From contig UNSJ01000001.1 of assembly GCA_900548405.1 (NCBI GenBank), forward strand, positions 1-64,000: DNA of 64,000 nt, written 5' to 3'. Position numbers and translations under genes: made by a program. Below the pieces are notes generated by a model, which saw only the letters and a program-made list of their open reading frames with translations, made no database searches and had not been told where the DNA came from. Below, piece by piece: positions 7,834 to 16,934 of this stretch; positions within the stretch are counted from its first letter, which is position 1, and every line of letters starts with the position of its first letter. This DNA comes from Candidatus Gastranaerophilales bacterium (GTDB lineage Bacteria; Cyanobacteriota; Vampirovibrionia; Gastranaerophilales; Gastranaerophilaceae).

Positions 7834-9501
7834 TTATAATTCTAAACCGTAAGGGGTTAATTTTATAGGATTTCCGGGTGCCCATTTTCGGCTTACATAA
7901 TCATATGCTTTATTTAACTGGGTGTCCATTATGTTTGCATATTTAGGGTTGTAGGTATCATAGCACATATTTTTTAAGATGCCGTATATTGCTTGAATGT
8001 CGCCTGTGTCTAAATTTCTGAAGTCTGTTTTTTCAGGCGGCAAATCAGGATTTTTAAACAATGATTTTTTAAATATATCCCGTATTGTTTTTATCAATAT
8101 TCTGCTTTCTTTATCTGTTTTCGATAAATCAATTTTTGAAAGCATTCTGTTTGTATTGAGCAGTGCAAGAAAATATGAGTTTGCCATTATTGTGCTTTCT
8201 CCCGAATGAGAATCCGCATACATTCTTGTAAACTTATTTATTTGAGGGTTTTCAAAATAATCTTTTTCATGATTATTTGGATGAATAAATGCTTTGAAAT
8301 CATTTTCTGCCAGTTCTACGCCCAAGTTTTTTTCGCTCCAGTTTATAACTTTTTGGATAAAACTTTTTGGAACGTGGGTGATATTATATATTGTATTTTC
8401 TTCTTCTTTAACTTTTTTCCAAGCATATTCCATGTTTTTAGAGAAAGATTTTCTTGCCCATTCATTTGCGCCCCAGAATTGTCTTAATGTTATTGATTTT
8501 TGTTTTGATAATGATATCGGATTTTCAAGCTCATCCGGATTAAAATCTTTAAAACCTTTACCCTTCATGAATTTACTTAAAGCAGTTTTAATCCTGTCTG
8601 CTCCAAAAATATTCCAGGCTTTGTTTGCTACTCGTGATAATATTTTAGCTCGTTCAGGGTTTTCTCTGTAAAATTCTTTTTGTCTTTCAGACATTTCATA
8701 AAGGCGTTCAGGATTTTCCTGATAATATTTTTTTAAGCCTTCTGAAATTCTTTCTTTATGTTCCTTTGACATCGGACCGCGTTTAATGTAAACGGGTTCA
8801 CCGTCATTCAGTTGTGCTTTTCTGTCAAGTGCTGCAAGACGTTTTTCTGTCATTTCACGTGTAAGACGTTCGTTGTACTGCGCATCGGAGAGTTTGAGTA
8901 TGTGTCCGTAATCTCTGTCTGCTATCGGAATATGTAATTTTGTCATTGTATAGTATAAATCCTGACCGTCAGCATATCGTTTTAAGTCGTTAAGTGAAAA
9001 TCCTTCACCCCAGTATAATTTTATTAACTGAACCGATAAATCTTCATCGTTATCAAAAAATTCAAGTTCTCCTTTTTGGAATTTGTCAATGAAAGAACCT
9101 TTTGCTGCTTTTACATTATCAGATGGCAATACACCTTTAAATTCCGGAAAATTTTTTTTGATTGTTTCTAAGGAAAAAATATCTTTTAAACTTGAATAGA
9201 AATTTTTGTGGATATCTATTAAAGTTTCGTTTGCTTTGTTTCCTTCCTTAAGAATCATTCCTGCCCATTCACGAATGTTTAGCGGGTATAAATTTGATTT
9301 TTTCTTTGCAAGAATATCAAGTCTTTCAATAGTTTTTGCCAAATCCAAACTGTATCCGCCTGTAAAACTTAAGTAGTTTTGAGTAGACGGAAGTTCTGAA
9401 TAATTCGGGGGGGGGGCACTGTTATAGCTTTGTGTCACGGCTGTTTTGCGTTGGTCGTTTTTTTGCTGAATGTTATATGGGGTAATATTGTATATTTTCA
9501 T
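7834..9501 (-). CDS. hypothetical protein with NUMOD3-like motif and C10 (G10 on + strand) tract
   Basis: 555 residues from the ATG at 9501, chosen because CAGGAGAAAAAC lies just upstream; the longer reading frame to 9639 has no such signal. The N-terminal 45 residues are low-complexity (MKIYNITPYNIQQKN ... APPPNYSE ... LSFTGG); the ten-C run encodes the PPP. At about residues 245-300 it has GPMSKEHKERISEGLKKYY and a related second unit, ENPERLYEMSERQKEFYREN, resembling the NUMOD3 DNA-binding motif of homing endonucleases; no GIY-YIG or HNH catalytic core is seen. The rest is unrecognised. No signal peptide. With ten C the frame is open; a one-base change would truncate it after about 30 residues. 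Confidence 0.6.
   Translation of the reverse strand: MKIYNITPYNIQQKNDQRKTAVTQSYNSAPPPNYSELPSTQNYLSFTGGYSLDLAKTIERLDILAKKKSNLYPLNIREWAGMILKEGNKANETLIDIHKNFYSSLKDIFSLETIKKNFPEFKGVLPSDNVKAAKGSFIDKFQKGELEFFDNDEDLSVQLIKLYWGEGFSLNDLKRYADGQDLYYTMTKLHIPIADRDYGHILKLSDAQYNERLTREMTEKRLAALDRKAQLNDGEPVYIKRGPMSKEHKERISEGLKKYYQENPERLYEMSERQKEFYRENPERAKILSRVANKAWNIFGADRIKTALSKFMKGKGFKDFNPDELENPISLSKQKSITLRQFWGANEWARKSFSKNMEYAWKKVKEEENTIYNITHVPKSFIQKVINWSEKNLGVELAENDFKAFIHPNNHEKDYFENPQINKFTRMYADSHSGESTIMANSYFLALLNTNRMLSKIDLSKTDKESRILIKTIRDIFKKSLFKNPDLPPEKTDFRNLDTGDIQAIYGILKNMCYDTYNPKYANIMDTQLNKAYDYVSRKWAPGNPIKLTPYGLEL
9407..9416 (+). repeat. poly-G tract G10, C-G10-C context
   Basis: Ten consecutive G flanked by C on both sides, inside the N-terminal codons of the minus-strand gene at 7834-9501. 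The sequence to its right on the + strand (CACTGTTATAGCT..., ending TTTTGCG) resembles the right flank of the tract at 10477 (CAGACTTTTAGCT..., ending TTTTGCG). Confidence 0.95.
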
Positions 9502-9588
9502 GTTTTTCTCCTGAATTATACTAAAATCAGTAAAAATATTTTTTGCTATGATATAGCAAATTTTTTTTTGTTTGTATTTATACTGTAT

Positions 9589-10374
9589 ATGAAAATCGCA
9601 AGTTATAATCCATATATTAATTTTGCATCTTTTAACCAAGCTAAAAAGCCTGAAATTAGTCTTGAAGAGGAAGAAATCTTATCGGATTTTCCGACAGCTA
9701 AAAAGGACAATAAGAAAAAGGTAATAAAATATGCTGTTGCAGCAGCGGCTGTGGCTGCGGTTGTTATCGGCGGAATTTATTATGTAAGACGCGGAAAAAA
9801 GATTAAAGAAACTCCTGATATTAATTTTAAAAAAGAACCTGTCCTGACAGGAAAAACACCGAATGAACCCCCGCAAACCAAACCAAATGAAGTTAATACT
9901 AAAAATCCAAAAGAAAATATAGAACAAAATAAAAATCCCGAAACTGTTAAGAAAAATGAAACAGTTGAGAAACAGGAAAAAACAGATAATAATTCTAATA
10001 TAAATAAAGCTGAAAAAGAAACAAATGCCGTTAATAAAAAACCGTTTGATATGCCGGAAGAATATTTTGATTTTGCTAATTTGAAAGGCGAAAGAGAGGA
10101 TAATATTGTCCGTCAATTTGAAAACGGAAAACTGTTGCGAGAGTTTTACAGTGAAGATAATAAAAATCTGACATTGTTCTCTCAATTTGATAGTGAAAAC
10201 GGTTTTAGGTTACATGATGTTCAATACAGACCTGACAGAACAATTCATTCAGTAAAAGAGTATTCTAACAACGAATTTTTAAAAATGACTGTTTATGAAA
10301 AAGATGGAACAACAGTCAAACAAATTTTTAATGATGAAGATACTGCTTTGTTATACGAATTAGATCATTCATAG
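9589..10374 (+). CDS. hypothetical membrane-anchored protein with toxin-like YD-type C-terminus
   Basis: 261 residues from the ATG at 9589 (MKIASYNPYINFASFNQ); the frame upstream of it lies over the neighbouring gene's promoter and is rejected. A single membrane helix follows at about residues 48-67 (YAVAAAAVAAVVIGGIYYV), then a long Lys/Asn/Glu/Pro-rich linker, then a C-terminal domain with FENGKLLREFYSED, which recalls MORN/YD-type 'phrase' repeats. A TATACT box directly precedes the start. Architecture matches the protein at 41707 (short N-term, TM helix, charged linker, 'DGN' phrases). Function unknown. Confidence 0.6.
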   Translation: MKIASYNPYINFASFNQAKKPEISLEEEEILSDFPTAKKDNKKKVIKYAVAAAAVAAVVIGGIYYVRRGKKIKETPDINFKKEPVLTGKTPNEPPQTKPNEVNTKNPKENIEQNKNPETVKKNETVEKQEKTDNNSNINKAEKETNAVNKKPFDMPEEYFDFANLKGEREDNIVRQFENGKLLREFYSEDNKNLTLFSQFDSENGFRLHDVQYRPDRTIHSVKEYSNNEFLKMTVYEKDGTTVKQIFNDEDTALLYELDHS

Positions 10375-10382
10375 ATTACTTA

Positions 10383-10411
10383 TTGAAATATGTTATAAAA
10401 TAGTTTATAAT
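10383..10411 (+). promoter_or_regulatory. sigma70-type promoter of pilin-like gene 1
   Basis: TTGAAA (10383-10388), 17-base spacer, TATAAT (10406-10411). It predicts a start near 10418, about 29 bases before the ATG at 10447, with AAGGAG at 10434-10439 as Shine-Dalgarno. The AATAGTTTATAAT core is shared with the promoter of pilin-like gene 3. Confidence 0.75.
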
Positions 10412-10446
10412 AATCTTAGTCAAAAAATAGTCAAGGAGCAGGTATT

Positions 10447-12173
10447 ATGAATAGATTTAGAATACACTCGCAAAGCGGGGGGGGGGCAGACTTTTAGCTC
10501 CTGTAACAGGGTTTTTGCGGCTTGCTAAAGCATACACTTTAGCAGAGATAGTTGTCGTAATGCTAATTATTGCTGTTATAGTCGGCGTAAGCATAAAGGT
10601 AACCAAATCACGTTTGGATAATATCTTGTCTTATACATATTATTCAACGTATTCAACATTACGTTCTGTTACTGCTAATATGCTTGCTGATTACGATCCT
10701 GATGAGGAAATTTATCAGGCTAAAAATAATATTATTCGTTTTCCGTTTTTAAACTTATTTTCTGATAATGCTGCAAAAGCGGAAACAGTTAAAATATATG
10801 GTTGTCCGACTTATCATGTTTGGGATATATGGTCAAAGGATATTGGGGTTTATGGAAGTTATAGAGGTGATAACAGAACTGAAACGGATGCATCAAAATT
10901 GAATTGCGGTTTAAATTCTGTACTTGATTATCTAAGAAATGCAAAGGATAATGTAACCAATGAAAACCATTATATGTTATGTTCTGGCAAACGTGACGGA
11001 AATATAACGTTTGGTGTCGGTCCGGGTTACACATCCAGTGACACTTCAAAAAACTGTACATTCAGTTGCACTGATACTTCTCCCCAATATAACAGAGGCA
11101 GCTGTGGACCAATGTCAATAATAACAAATAATCTTACTTGTAATGAATTAATTTATTATTCATTTGAACTAAAGGGAAATTATTGTGTTCATGAGTATGA
11201 ATGTCCTGAAAATACATACGCAACATACAGTTATGACAGCTATGAATCTTCCCCGTACAGAATGGTAAAATACAGTTGTGTTGAATATAAAACATGTCTT
11301 GACGGCAGTCAGGTAAAACAGGAGGAAAGCTGTCCCGAAAACAGCGGCGGCGGCGAAGTTGATCCGCCTGTTGTACCGACTTGTAATATCACACCGAGCG
11401 ATGTAGAAGTTAAAAATCAATACTGTCTAGGCAAAGAATTTGACAGCAGCCCTGACGTATGCGGCTGGGTAGATATTACCCCCTGGCCTCCTGCTTGTGA
11501 AACAGGTAAAGAATGGAGTGCAGAACATTGTCAATGTGTAGCAATCCCTGCAACCATTCCTAAGAAAGGTGCAAATTTCTGTGAATTGTTTGAGCGCTAT
11601 GTTAATATAAACCCTTCTGACAGTACCTGTAACGGAAGCAGTGTTGATACATCTACAACCGAGTTTTCAGACTTAACTCCTGATATAATTTTACGCAACG
11701 GTATCCGTTTGTATAACCTTCATCAGGATCCTGCAATAATATCTCAATTGCAAATAATAGGTATAGATACTGAAACAGCAGAAAAAGATACAAATCAAAA
11801 AGGTTACATAATATATGCAGATGTAGACGGAAGCAAGGGAAACTCAGTGTTATGGGAAGATGTTTACCCGTTTTACATAACTCTGTCAGGTCGTGTAATT
11901 CCTGCCTATGACAGAGGTGCAAATCCCGATGGTTCCGGAGGTGATAGTAAAGAACATCTTTCAGTAAGTATCAAAAATGAAACTTTCAGCGCTGAAGGAC
12001 ATCGGATATTCAGATGGTTATCAAGGAGCGTATCGTTTAAAGAAGGAGCCTGCCAATCAGGTTTTGTTTCAGAAAATACACAGTACTGCGTTGGAATGGC
12101 ATATAATCAAGCGTGTAATTCCGTAAACTCAAATTGCGAACTGAAGCCGATAAAACCGTTAAAATTCTTCTGA
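10447..12173 (+). CDS. type IV pilin-like protein 1, leader out of frame with body at a G10 tract
   Basis: Promoter, AAGGAG and ATG at 10447 start a leader (MNRFRIHSQSGGG) that stops at a TAG three codons after the ten-G tract. The pilin body is in another frame, visible from a TTG at 10515: RLAKAYTLAEIVVVMLIIAVIVG, a prepilin leader end and hydrophobic helix with cleavage expected before YTLAE and Glu5 present. The span is one base short of whole codons; an eleventh G joins leader and body into about 575 residues. The mature part is Cys-rich with a Pro hinge (GGGEVDPPVVPT) and a C-terminal domain ending LKPIKPLKFF. It is a large pseudopilin or adhesin-like pilin, paralogous to 23772-25621. 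Translation from TTG 10515 would give a short leader and is the alternative. Confidence 0.75.
10477..10486 (+). repeat. poly-G tract G10 in prepilin leader
   Basis: Ten G, C-G10-C context, codons 10-14 of the leader. Ten G gives stop TAG shortly after; eight or eleven would continue into the pilin. Right flank is shared with the tracts at 9407 and 30937 (AGCTCCTnTAACAG with 30937). Confidence 0.95.
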
Positions 12174-12213
12174 CCCCATACTCGATATAAATCATATTGA
12201 CATCAGAAGAACT

Positions 12214-12236
12214 GCGCCCTGATATTATCAGGGCGC
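12214..12236 (+). terminator. terminator hairpin of pilin-like gene 1
   Basis: GCGCCCTGAT / ATCAGGGCGC stem with a three-base loop, 40 bases after the stop codon, followed by AT-rich sequence. The 3' region (CCCCATACT then hairpin with CCCTGA) is related to that after pilin-like gene 2. Confidence 0.75.
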
Positions 12237-12269
12237 ACGGTCTTATTATAAATTTTTATTTAAATTTTT

Positions 12270-12722
12270 TTATTTTAATGCAAATGTCATATCTGCTTCT
12301 ACACAGATTTTTCCGTCAACTCTGCCGATGCCGTGAGCTTTGCAGATAGGGCCTTTAATTTTTGTAAGCTCAACTTCCATATCAAATCTGTCACCAGGTC
12401 TTACGATATTTTTAAATCTTACACCGTCAACTCCTGCGTAAAGTGTTAATTTACCTTCGAATTCAGGCATTGTCATCAAGATTGGAGCTGAACACTGAGC
12501 CATTGCTTCTAACTGTAAAACTCCTGGCATGATAGGATTTCCGGGAAAGTGACCTTGAAAGAATTGTTCATTCATAGTCAGGTTTTTATAGCCTTTGGCA
12601 TATTTACCCGGAAGACATTCTGTAATTCTGTCAACAAGCAAAAAAGGATAACGATGCGGAATCATTTCCATAATTTGCATTGTATCAAATTGCAAAAGTT
12701 CTTGTTTTGTTTCTTCTGTCAT
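12270..12722 (-). CDS. fabZ: 3-hydroxyacyl-ACP dehydratase FabZ
   Basis: 150 residues, hot-dog fold. The catalytic His and Glu stand in FFQGHFPGNPIMPGVLQLEAMAQ; MIPHRYPFLLVDRI is the family start. It dehydrates 3-hydroxyacyl-ACP in fatty acid synthesis and competes with LpxA/LpxD for the same substrate, which explains its place beside lpxC and lpxD. The spacing to lpxC is 12 bases; the three genes form one operon on the minus strand. Confidence 0.95.
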   Translation of the reverse strand: MTEETKQELLQFDTMQIMEMIPHRYPFLLVDRITECLPGKYAKGYKNLTMNEQFFQGHFPGNPIMPGVLQLEAMAQCSAPILMTMPEFEGKLTLYAGVDGVRFKNIVRPGDRFDMEVELTKIKGPICKAHGIGRVDGKICVEADMTFALK

Positions 12723-12734
12723 TTTTATTACTCC

Positions 12735-13553
12735 TTATTTACATTCAATCAATTTATCTTTAAGCATTTTTGCTGTTTTAATGTGAACAGCGTGCCCTGC
12801 CTCTTTTACTAAAATTTGACATTTCAGGTTTAACGGGTTTACTCCTGTAAGATACAAATCTCCGATTAAATCCAAAATCTTGTGTTTTACAGGTTCATTT
12901 TCAGAACGAAGTTCTGATGTGTATCCTTCATCTTTTAAACCCAATGTATTTTCAACCGTTACCCCTTGTGCAAAACCAAGCATTTGGAATTTTCTTAAAT
13001 CTTTATAAAAGCCGAAAGTTCTTGCTTCTATAATTTCTTTTTTGTTTTTGGGATTATAAACTGCCCAGCGTTTTGTTAAATCAGGGTGATCATAGTTAAC
13101 TGCATAAGATATATATAAATCTTTATCAGGTAAAATTACAAGACTTGTTTTGCCGTTCAGGTAATATACAGGTTCAGACACAGTATAATATTTTGGCTTT
13201 TCAAACAGATGTTTTTCAATGCCTGCTTTTTCAAAAAGCTCTACCCATTGTTTAGAACTTCCATCGAGTGCGGGAACTTCCATTTCATCCATACAAATAT
13301 CAATGCTGTCAATTCCGCAAAAAGCCAGCGCTGCTGATAAGTGTTCTGTCAGCATTGCTTTAGCCTTATTATTGCCCAAAACAACACAATGATCCGTAGC
13401 AAGAACATTGTTTGTAGCAGCTTCAAACGGCTCATTCCCGGAAACGAAATAACGAATTTTTCCTGTTTTTGACGGGAAAAATTTTACTGTACAGGGCTTG
13501 TTTTTCATCAAGCCGTTTCCGGTTATGGAAGTTTCTTTAAGAATTGTGGTCAT
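12735..13553 (-). CDS. lpxC: UDP-3-O-acyl-N-acetylglucosamine deacetylase
   Basis: 272 residues from the ATG at 13553 ([15 protein letters not shown]) with GAGGATAA upstream; a TTG six codons earlier is possible but less likely. Zinc ligands are visible as [15 protein letters not shown] and [11 protein letters not shown], with the catalytic His in [27 protein letters not shown] is typical. It performs the committed deacetylation of lipid A synthesis. It overlaps the lpxD end by 17 bases, so the genes are translationally coupled. Confidence 0.93.
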   Translation of the reverse strand: MTTILKETSITGNGLMKNKPCTVKFFPSKTGKIRYFVSGNEPFEAATNNVLATDHCVVLGNNKAKAMLTEHLSAALAFCGIDSIDICMDEMEVPALDGSSKQWVELFEKAGIEKHLFEKPKYYTVSEPVYYLNGKTSLVILPDKDLYISYAVNYDHPDLTKRWAVYNPKNKKEIIEARTFGFYKDLRKFQMLGFAQGVTVENTLGLKDEGYTSELRSENEPVKHKILDLIGDLYLTGVNPLNLKCQILVKEAGHAVHIKTAKMLKDKLIECK

Positions 13554-14640
13554 TGTTAAAATTATCCTCAAATTCTTTTAGTAAAGGTTCATATTTTCTG
13601 AATTTAGCAAATATTTCCTGAGCATCTTTCATAGTTTTCAACTGTTTAATAAAATCTTTTCTTGGCATTGCAGGAATACCAACAACAATTGATCTTTCAG
13701 GGAAAGATTTAGTTACGCCTGCTTTAGCAGTAATAATTGTGTCAGAACCGATTTCAATGTGATCAGCAAGACCTGCCTGACCTGCAATGGTTACTCTGTC
13801 TCCGATAACGCAGCTTCCTGCAATACCTACCTGAGATACGATGAAGCATCCTTGACCGATTTTACAGTTGTGGCCAATCATAACAAGGTCGTCAATTTTT
13901 GTATTATCACCGATAGTAGTGTTTTCAATTGTACCTCTGTCAATAGTAGTGTTTGCACCGATTTCAACATTGTTGCCGATTACAACCGCACCGATTGAAG
14001 GAATTTTAAATATAACGTGTTTAGAATTAGTTTCTTTAATTTCTCCGTCTTTTCTTGCCTGTTCGATGTTATCAGGGTTTTCGGTAACAAAGCTGAAACC
14101 GTCAGCGCCTAATGAAACTCCATGATGTAAAATTACATCATTTCCTATTTGAACTCTGTCGCCAACGTTAACACCTGCGTGGAAGAAACAGTTTTTACCG
14201 ATTTTAACACCGCCGCCGATATAAGAGTTTGCCAAAATTTTCGTGTTGTCGCCTATTACAGCATCGCGGGAAACTACAACATTAGGTCCGATTTGAACAT
14301 TTTCACCGAGTTTTGCTGTTTCGTGAACTGTTGCTGTCGGGTGAACTCCTTTATTAACTTCGGGTTCTGTATAGAACATATTTAAAAGTTTCATCATAGC
14401 AAGTCTTGGTCTTTCGACTTCGATTGTAGTGAAGCCATCGATTTGAACTCCTAACGGAACAAGTGCTGCTTTAGCTTTTGTTTTGGAAAGGTTAGCAATT
14501 TCTTCTTCTCCCAAAGCTAATGCAAGTGTATTTTCATCAGATAATAAAGGCGGTGCAATCTGTGATATAGTTGCATCTTGAACCTTTGTTAACATACCTC
14601 CAGTGATATGTGTAATTTCTTCTAATGTAAAAGTTCTCAT
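13537..14640 (-). CDS. lpxD: UDP-3-O-(3-hydroxyacyl)glucosamine N-acyltransferase
   Basis: 367 residues: an N-terminal uridine-binding domain (residues 1-100), then hexapeptide beta-helix repeats ([21 protein letters not shown] onward), catalytic His in [12 protein letters not shown], and a helical C-terminus. [12 protein letters not shown] is the LpxD signature that sets it apart from LpxA. It adds the second acyl chain to the LpxC product. First gene of lpxD-lpxC-fabZ; Shine-Dalgarno AAGGAGAAATAT. Confidence 0.95.
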   Translation of the reverse strand: MRTFTLEEITHITGGMLTKVQDATISQIAPPLLSDENTLALALGEEEIANLSKTKAKAALVPLGVQIDGFTTIEVERPRLAMMKLLNMFYTEPEVNKGVHPTATVHETAKLGENVQIGPNVVVSRDAVIGDNTKILANSYIGGGVKIGKNCFFHAGVNVGDRVQIGNDVILHHGVSLGADGFSFVTENPDNIEQARKDGEIKETNSKHVIFKIPSIGAVVIGNNVEIGANTTIDRGTIENTTIGDNTKIDDLVMIGHNCKIGQGCFIVSQVGIAGSCVIGDRVTIAGQAGLADHIEIGSDTIITAKAGVTKSFPERSIVVGIPAMPRKDFIKQLKTMKDAQEIFAKFRKYEPLLKEFEDNFNNDHNS

Positions 14641-14667
14641 ATATTTCTCCTTATTAATTATGTCTTG

Positions 14668-15132
14668 CTAAACATTTTTCATTTTTTCAATGGTATTTGT
14701 TGTAGATTTACCTTGAACAAAATCAATAAATTCAACTCTTGTTTTATTTTTTATCATGATGTCTGCTTCAGGAAGTGTTTCCATATTATAATCTGCGCCT
14801 TTTGTGTAAACATCAGGCTTCATTTCATCCAAGAGATTTTTAGGACTGTCTTCATCAAATAATACCACATAATCGACACATCTCAAAGCGCTTAATATTT
14901 CTGCGCGGTCATTTTCGTTGTTAATCGGACGGGAAGGTCCTTTAATGCTTTTGACGGATTTGTCGGAATTTAGCAAGACAATGCAATAGTCTGCAAAGCT
15001 TTTTGTTTTTTCCAGATATTTTACGTGCCCGACGTGCAGAATGTCAAAGCATCCGTTAGTTGTGACTACTGTTTTTCCTGCGTGATGAATTGTGTCAATT
15101 AAAGCTCTAATATCTTCTCTTTTTACTAACAT
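14668..15132 (-). CDS. rfaE2: RfaE2-type nucleotidyltransferase (heptose-1-phosphate adenylyltransferase-like)
   Basis: 154 residues. VVTTNGCFDILHVGHVKYLEKTK contains the HxGH nucleotidyltransferase motif, and KGADYNMETLPEAD plus the KSTT loop (VQGKSTTNTIEKM) match RfaE domain II / HldE C-terminal halves. It would activate ADP-heptose for the LPS core. No RfaE1 kinase partner is in the window. Placement just upstream of lpxD on the same strand, with 27 bases between, supports an LPS role. A glycerol-3-phosphate cytidylyltransferase is the less likely alternative. Confidence 0.8.
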   Translation of the reverse strand: MLVKREDIRALIDTIHHAGKTVVTTNGCFDILHVGHVKYLEKTKSFADYCIVLLNSDKSVKSIKGPSRPINNENDRAEILSALRCVDYVVLFDEDSPKNLLDEMKPDVYTKGADYNMETLPEADIMIKNKTRVEFIDFVQGKSTTNTIEKMKNV

Positions 15133-15190
15133 ATCCCTTTTTCCTGAAAATAATAAACTTATTTTAGCAAAGACAAATTATAAAATCAAT

Positions 15191-15219
15191 AAAAAACCGC
15201 TTTTTAAAAGCGGTTTTTT
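15191..15219 (-). terminator. intrinsic terminator after the 45-aa ORF
   Basis: AAAAAACCGC / GCGGTTTTTT perfect 10-bp stem with a nine-base loop just past the small ORF stop codon, so the gene upstream ends here and rfaE2 needs its own promoter. Confidence 0.85.
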
Positions 15220-15227
15220 ATTTGTCT

Positions 15228-15365
15228 TTAAGCTATTTGCAGTGTCTGTTCCAAATAATCAAAAGATGATCTTGGTACATCAACTTCTTTTTTCAATGAT
15301 TTGTCGACTTTTTTTGGAATTTCACTTTTTGCTTCTTGACTTTTTTTCAGGGCAATTTTTTTCAT
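15228..15365 (-). CDS. small hypothetical protein, 45 aa
   Basis: ATG at 15365 with GGAG nine bases upstream opens a 45-residue Lys-rich peptide (MKKIALKKSQEAKSEIPKKV ... SSFDYLEQTLQIA) that ends eight bases before a strong terminator. Start signal, clean length and own terminator argue for a real gene despite its size. A longer start, MEKLI at 15380, is possible. The general look (basic N-terminus, aromatic C-terminal helix) is like the other small orphan proteins here at 43988 and 51212. Family unknown. Confidence 0.55.
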   Translation of the reverse strand: MKKIALKKSQEAKSEIPKKVDKSLKKEVDVPRSSFDYLEQTLQIA

Positions 15366-15451
15366 AATAAGTTTCTCCATAGTTTTCCCTAATTATTTAA
15401 AAACAATAGAGAAGTAATAATTGTCCAAAAGTTAATTTTTATGAACTTTTA

Positions 15452-15664
15452 TTAATCGACTTTTGATTTAGGGTTCACAAAGTTTTTTAGCCACTTTGGA
15501 ATTTTTGGTTTAGGTTTTTCAGATTGGTTATATTTGTTGGCTAAACCGCTTTTTATTCTGTCAGTCATTAATAATTGAGCTCTTTCAACTGAGGGGTAAT
15601 ACGTATCAACAAGTTTTTTGCCGTTGTTTTCGAGCGGGGTAATAATTAGTCTTTTTATTTGCAT
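15452..15664 (-). CDS. small hypothetical protein in operon with asd
   Basis: 70 residues (MQIKRLIITPLENNGKKLVD...), basic, ends PKIPKWLKNFVNPKSKVD. It starts three bases after the asd stop codon, with GGAG located in the last asd codons, so it is cotranscribed and probably coupled. No signal peptide or membrane helix, no family recognised. A link to lysine/threonine synthesis is suggested only by position. Confidence 0.6.
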   Translation of the reverse strand: MQIKRLIITPLENNGKKLVDTYYPSVERAQLLMTDRIKSGLANKYNQSEKPKPKIPKWLKNFVNPKSKVD

Positions 15665-15667
15665 TGT

Positions 15668-16684
15668 TTAAAATAACTCCATTTCTATAAGTTTTTGACA
15701 AATTCTGACTGTGTTTAATGCAGCACCTATTCTAAGGTTGTCTGCAACGCACCATAAAGAAATTCCATTTTTAAAAGCAAGATTTTTTCTTATACGTCCT
15801 ACAAATACAGGGTCAACGCCTGATGCATCGCGGGTTGTAGGATATTCAAAATTTTCAGGATTGTCAATAACTTTAATTCCGAAAGAATTTTTTAAGATAT
15901 CTCTTACTTCATCGGGTGAAATTTCTTCTTCAAACTCGATATCTACTGCTTCGGAGTGTCCGTTGAAAACAGGAACGCGCGCTGCTGTACAAGATATTGG
16001 TGTATCTTCATCAAGGTGAAGAATTTTTTTAGTTTCGTTTGCAACTTTCATTTCTTCTTTTGTGTAACCGTTTTCGCAGAATACGTCGATTTGCGGAATT
16101 ACGTTGAAAGAAATAGGTTTTTTAAAGCATTTGTTTTCAAAATTTTCCCCTGCAAGGTTTGCTTTTGTGTCGTCACGAAGTTCGTTGATTGCAGCCAAGC
16201 CTGCGCCTGAAACAGCCTGATATGTTGAAACGATTAATCTTTTAATTTTCGCTTTTTTGTTTAAAGGTTCAAGAACAAGCATCAATTGGGAAGTTGAGCA
16301 GTTAGGGTTTGCGATAATCCCTTTGTGTTTTCTTAAATCTTCGTCATTAACGTAAGCGATAACAAGAGGGACATCTTTGTCCATTCTGAAAGCGCTTGAG
16401 TTATCTACCAAAACACCGCCTCTTTTAACGATTTCCGGTGCGAATTTTTGAGAAGTAGCGCCGCCTGCTGATGCAAGAACAATGTTTACATTGTCAAAGC
16501 TTTCAGGTTTAGCTTCTTCAACCGTGTAGGTTTTGCCTTGAAATTCCAATTTCGTACCTGCTGATTTCGGGCTTGATAAAAATTTGATTTCGTTAAAATC
16601 AATTTTCAATTCGTCAACGATTTTAGTAATTTCTCTGCCTACAACACCGGTTGCTCCGAGAATTGCGATATTTGGTTTTCTCAT
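15668..16684 (-). CDS. asd: aspartate-semialdehyde dehydrogenase
   Basis: 338 residues from MRKPNIAILGATGVVGRE; the upstream in-frame start at 16711 lacks a ribosome site whereas GGGAGAAGAAT sits before 16684. NADP-binding GATGVVG is at residues 9-15, the active-site Cys in ANPNCSTSQLML, the substrate loop at GAGLAAINEL, and the His in RVPVFNGHSEAV. It reduces aspartyl phosphate to the semialdehyde for lysine/diaminopimelate, threonine and methionine. dapB, next in the DAP pathway, is 0.7 kb away. Confidence 0.95.
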   Translation of the reverse strand: MRKPNIAILGATGVVGREITKIVDELKIDFNEIKFLSSPKSAGTKLEFQGKTYTVEEAKPESFDNVNIVLASAGGATSQKFAPEIVKRGGVLVDNSSAFRMDKDVPLVIAYVNDEDLRKHKGIIANPNCSTSQLMLVLEPLNKKAKIKRLIVSTYQAVSGAGLAAINELRDDTKANLAGENFENKCFKKPISFNVIPQIDVFCENGYTKEEMKVANETKKILHLDEDTPISCTAARVPVFNGHSEAVDIEFEEEISPDEVRDILKNSFGIKVIDNPENFEYPTTRDASGVDPVFVGRIRKNLAFKNGISLWCVADNLRIGAALNTVRICQKLIEMELF

Positions 16685-16718
16685 ATTCTTCTCCCTTATT
16701 ATAATAATCAAAGTTTAT

Positions 16719-16934
16719 TTAAAAATTAAGCAAATTTTCAATATCTGTATCTAAAAACTTTGACAATTCTAAAATTTTGCCTAATGACATATTAGCTTTT
16801 CCTGATTCAATACTTGATATGTAATTTACAGAAACATCCATTTTCTCTGCAAGCTTTTCTCTTGTCAGGTCTTTTTTAATTCTTTCAATTTTGACATTTT
16901 TACCAAATTTTTTTAATAAAGTTTGCTTGTTCAT
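16719..16934 (-). CDS. XRE-family repressor, autoregulatory candidate
   Basis: 71 residues, a bare HTH: FGKNVKIERIKKDLTREKLAE, MDVSVNYISSIESGKANMS, LSKFLDTDIENLLNF. It is divergent from the 17027 gene across a 92-base region packed with four copies of a TTATAA-type palindrome, the first of which touches its own start codon. This is the classic layout of a repressor that controls itself and the divergent gene. The minimal length is like the HTH at 2409. Confidence 0.8.
   Translation of the reverse strand: MNKQTLLKKFGKNVKIERIKKDLTREKLAEKMDVSVNYISSIESGKANMSLGKILELSKFLDTDIENLLNF

Noticed and set aside
9679-10185. 168-aa Phe/Ile-rich minus-strand ORF
   Set aside because: Antisense of the Lys/Asn-rich linker of the 9589 gene; the composition is what AAA/AAT codons give in reverse.
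10515-12173. Reading pilin-like gene 1 simply as a TTG-started gene
   Set aside because: Possible, but the parallel genes 2 and 3 and the upstream promoter, AAGGAG and ATG make a leader through the G tract the better reading.
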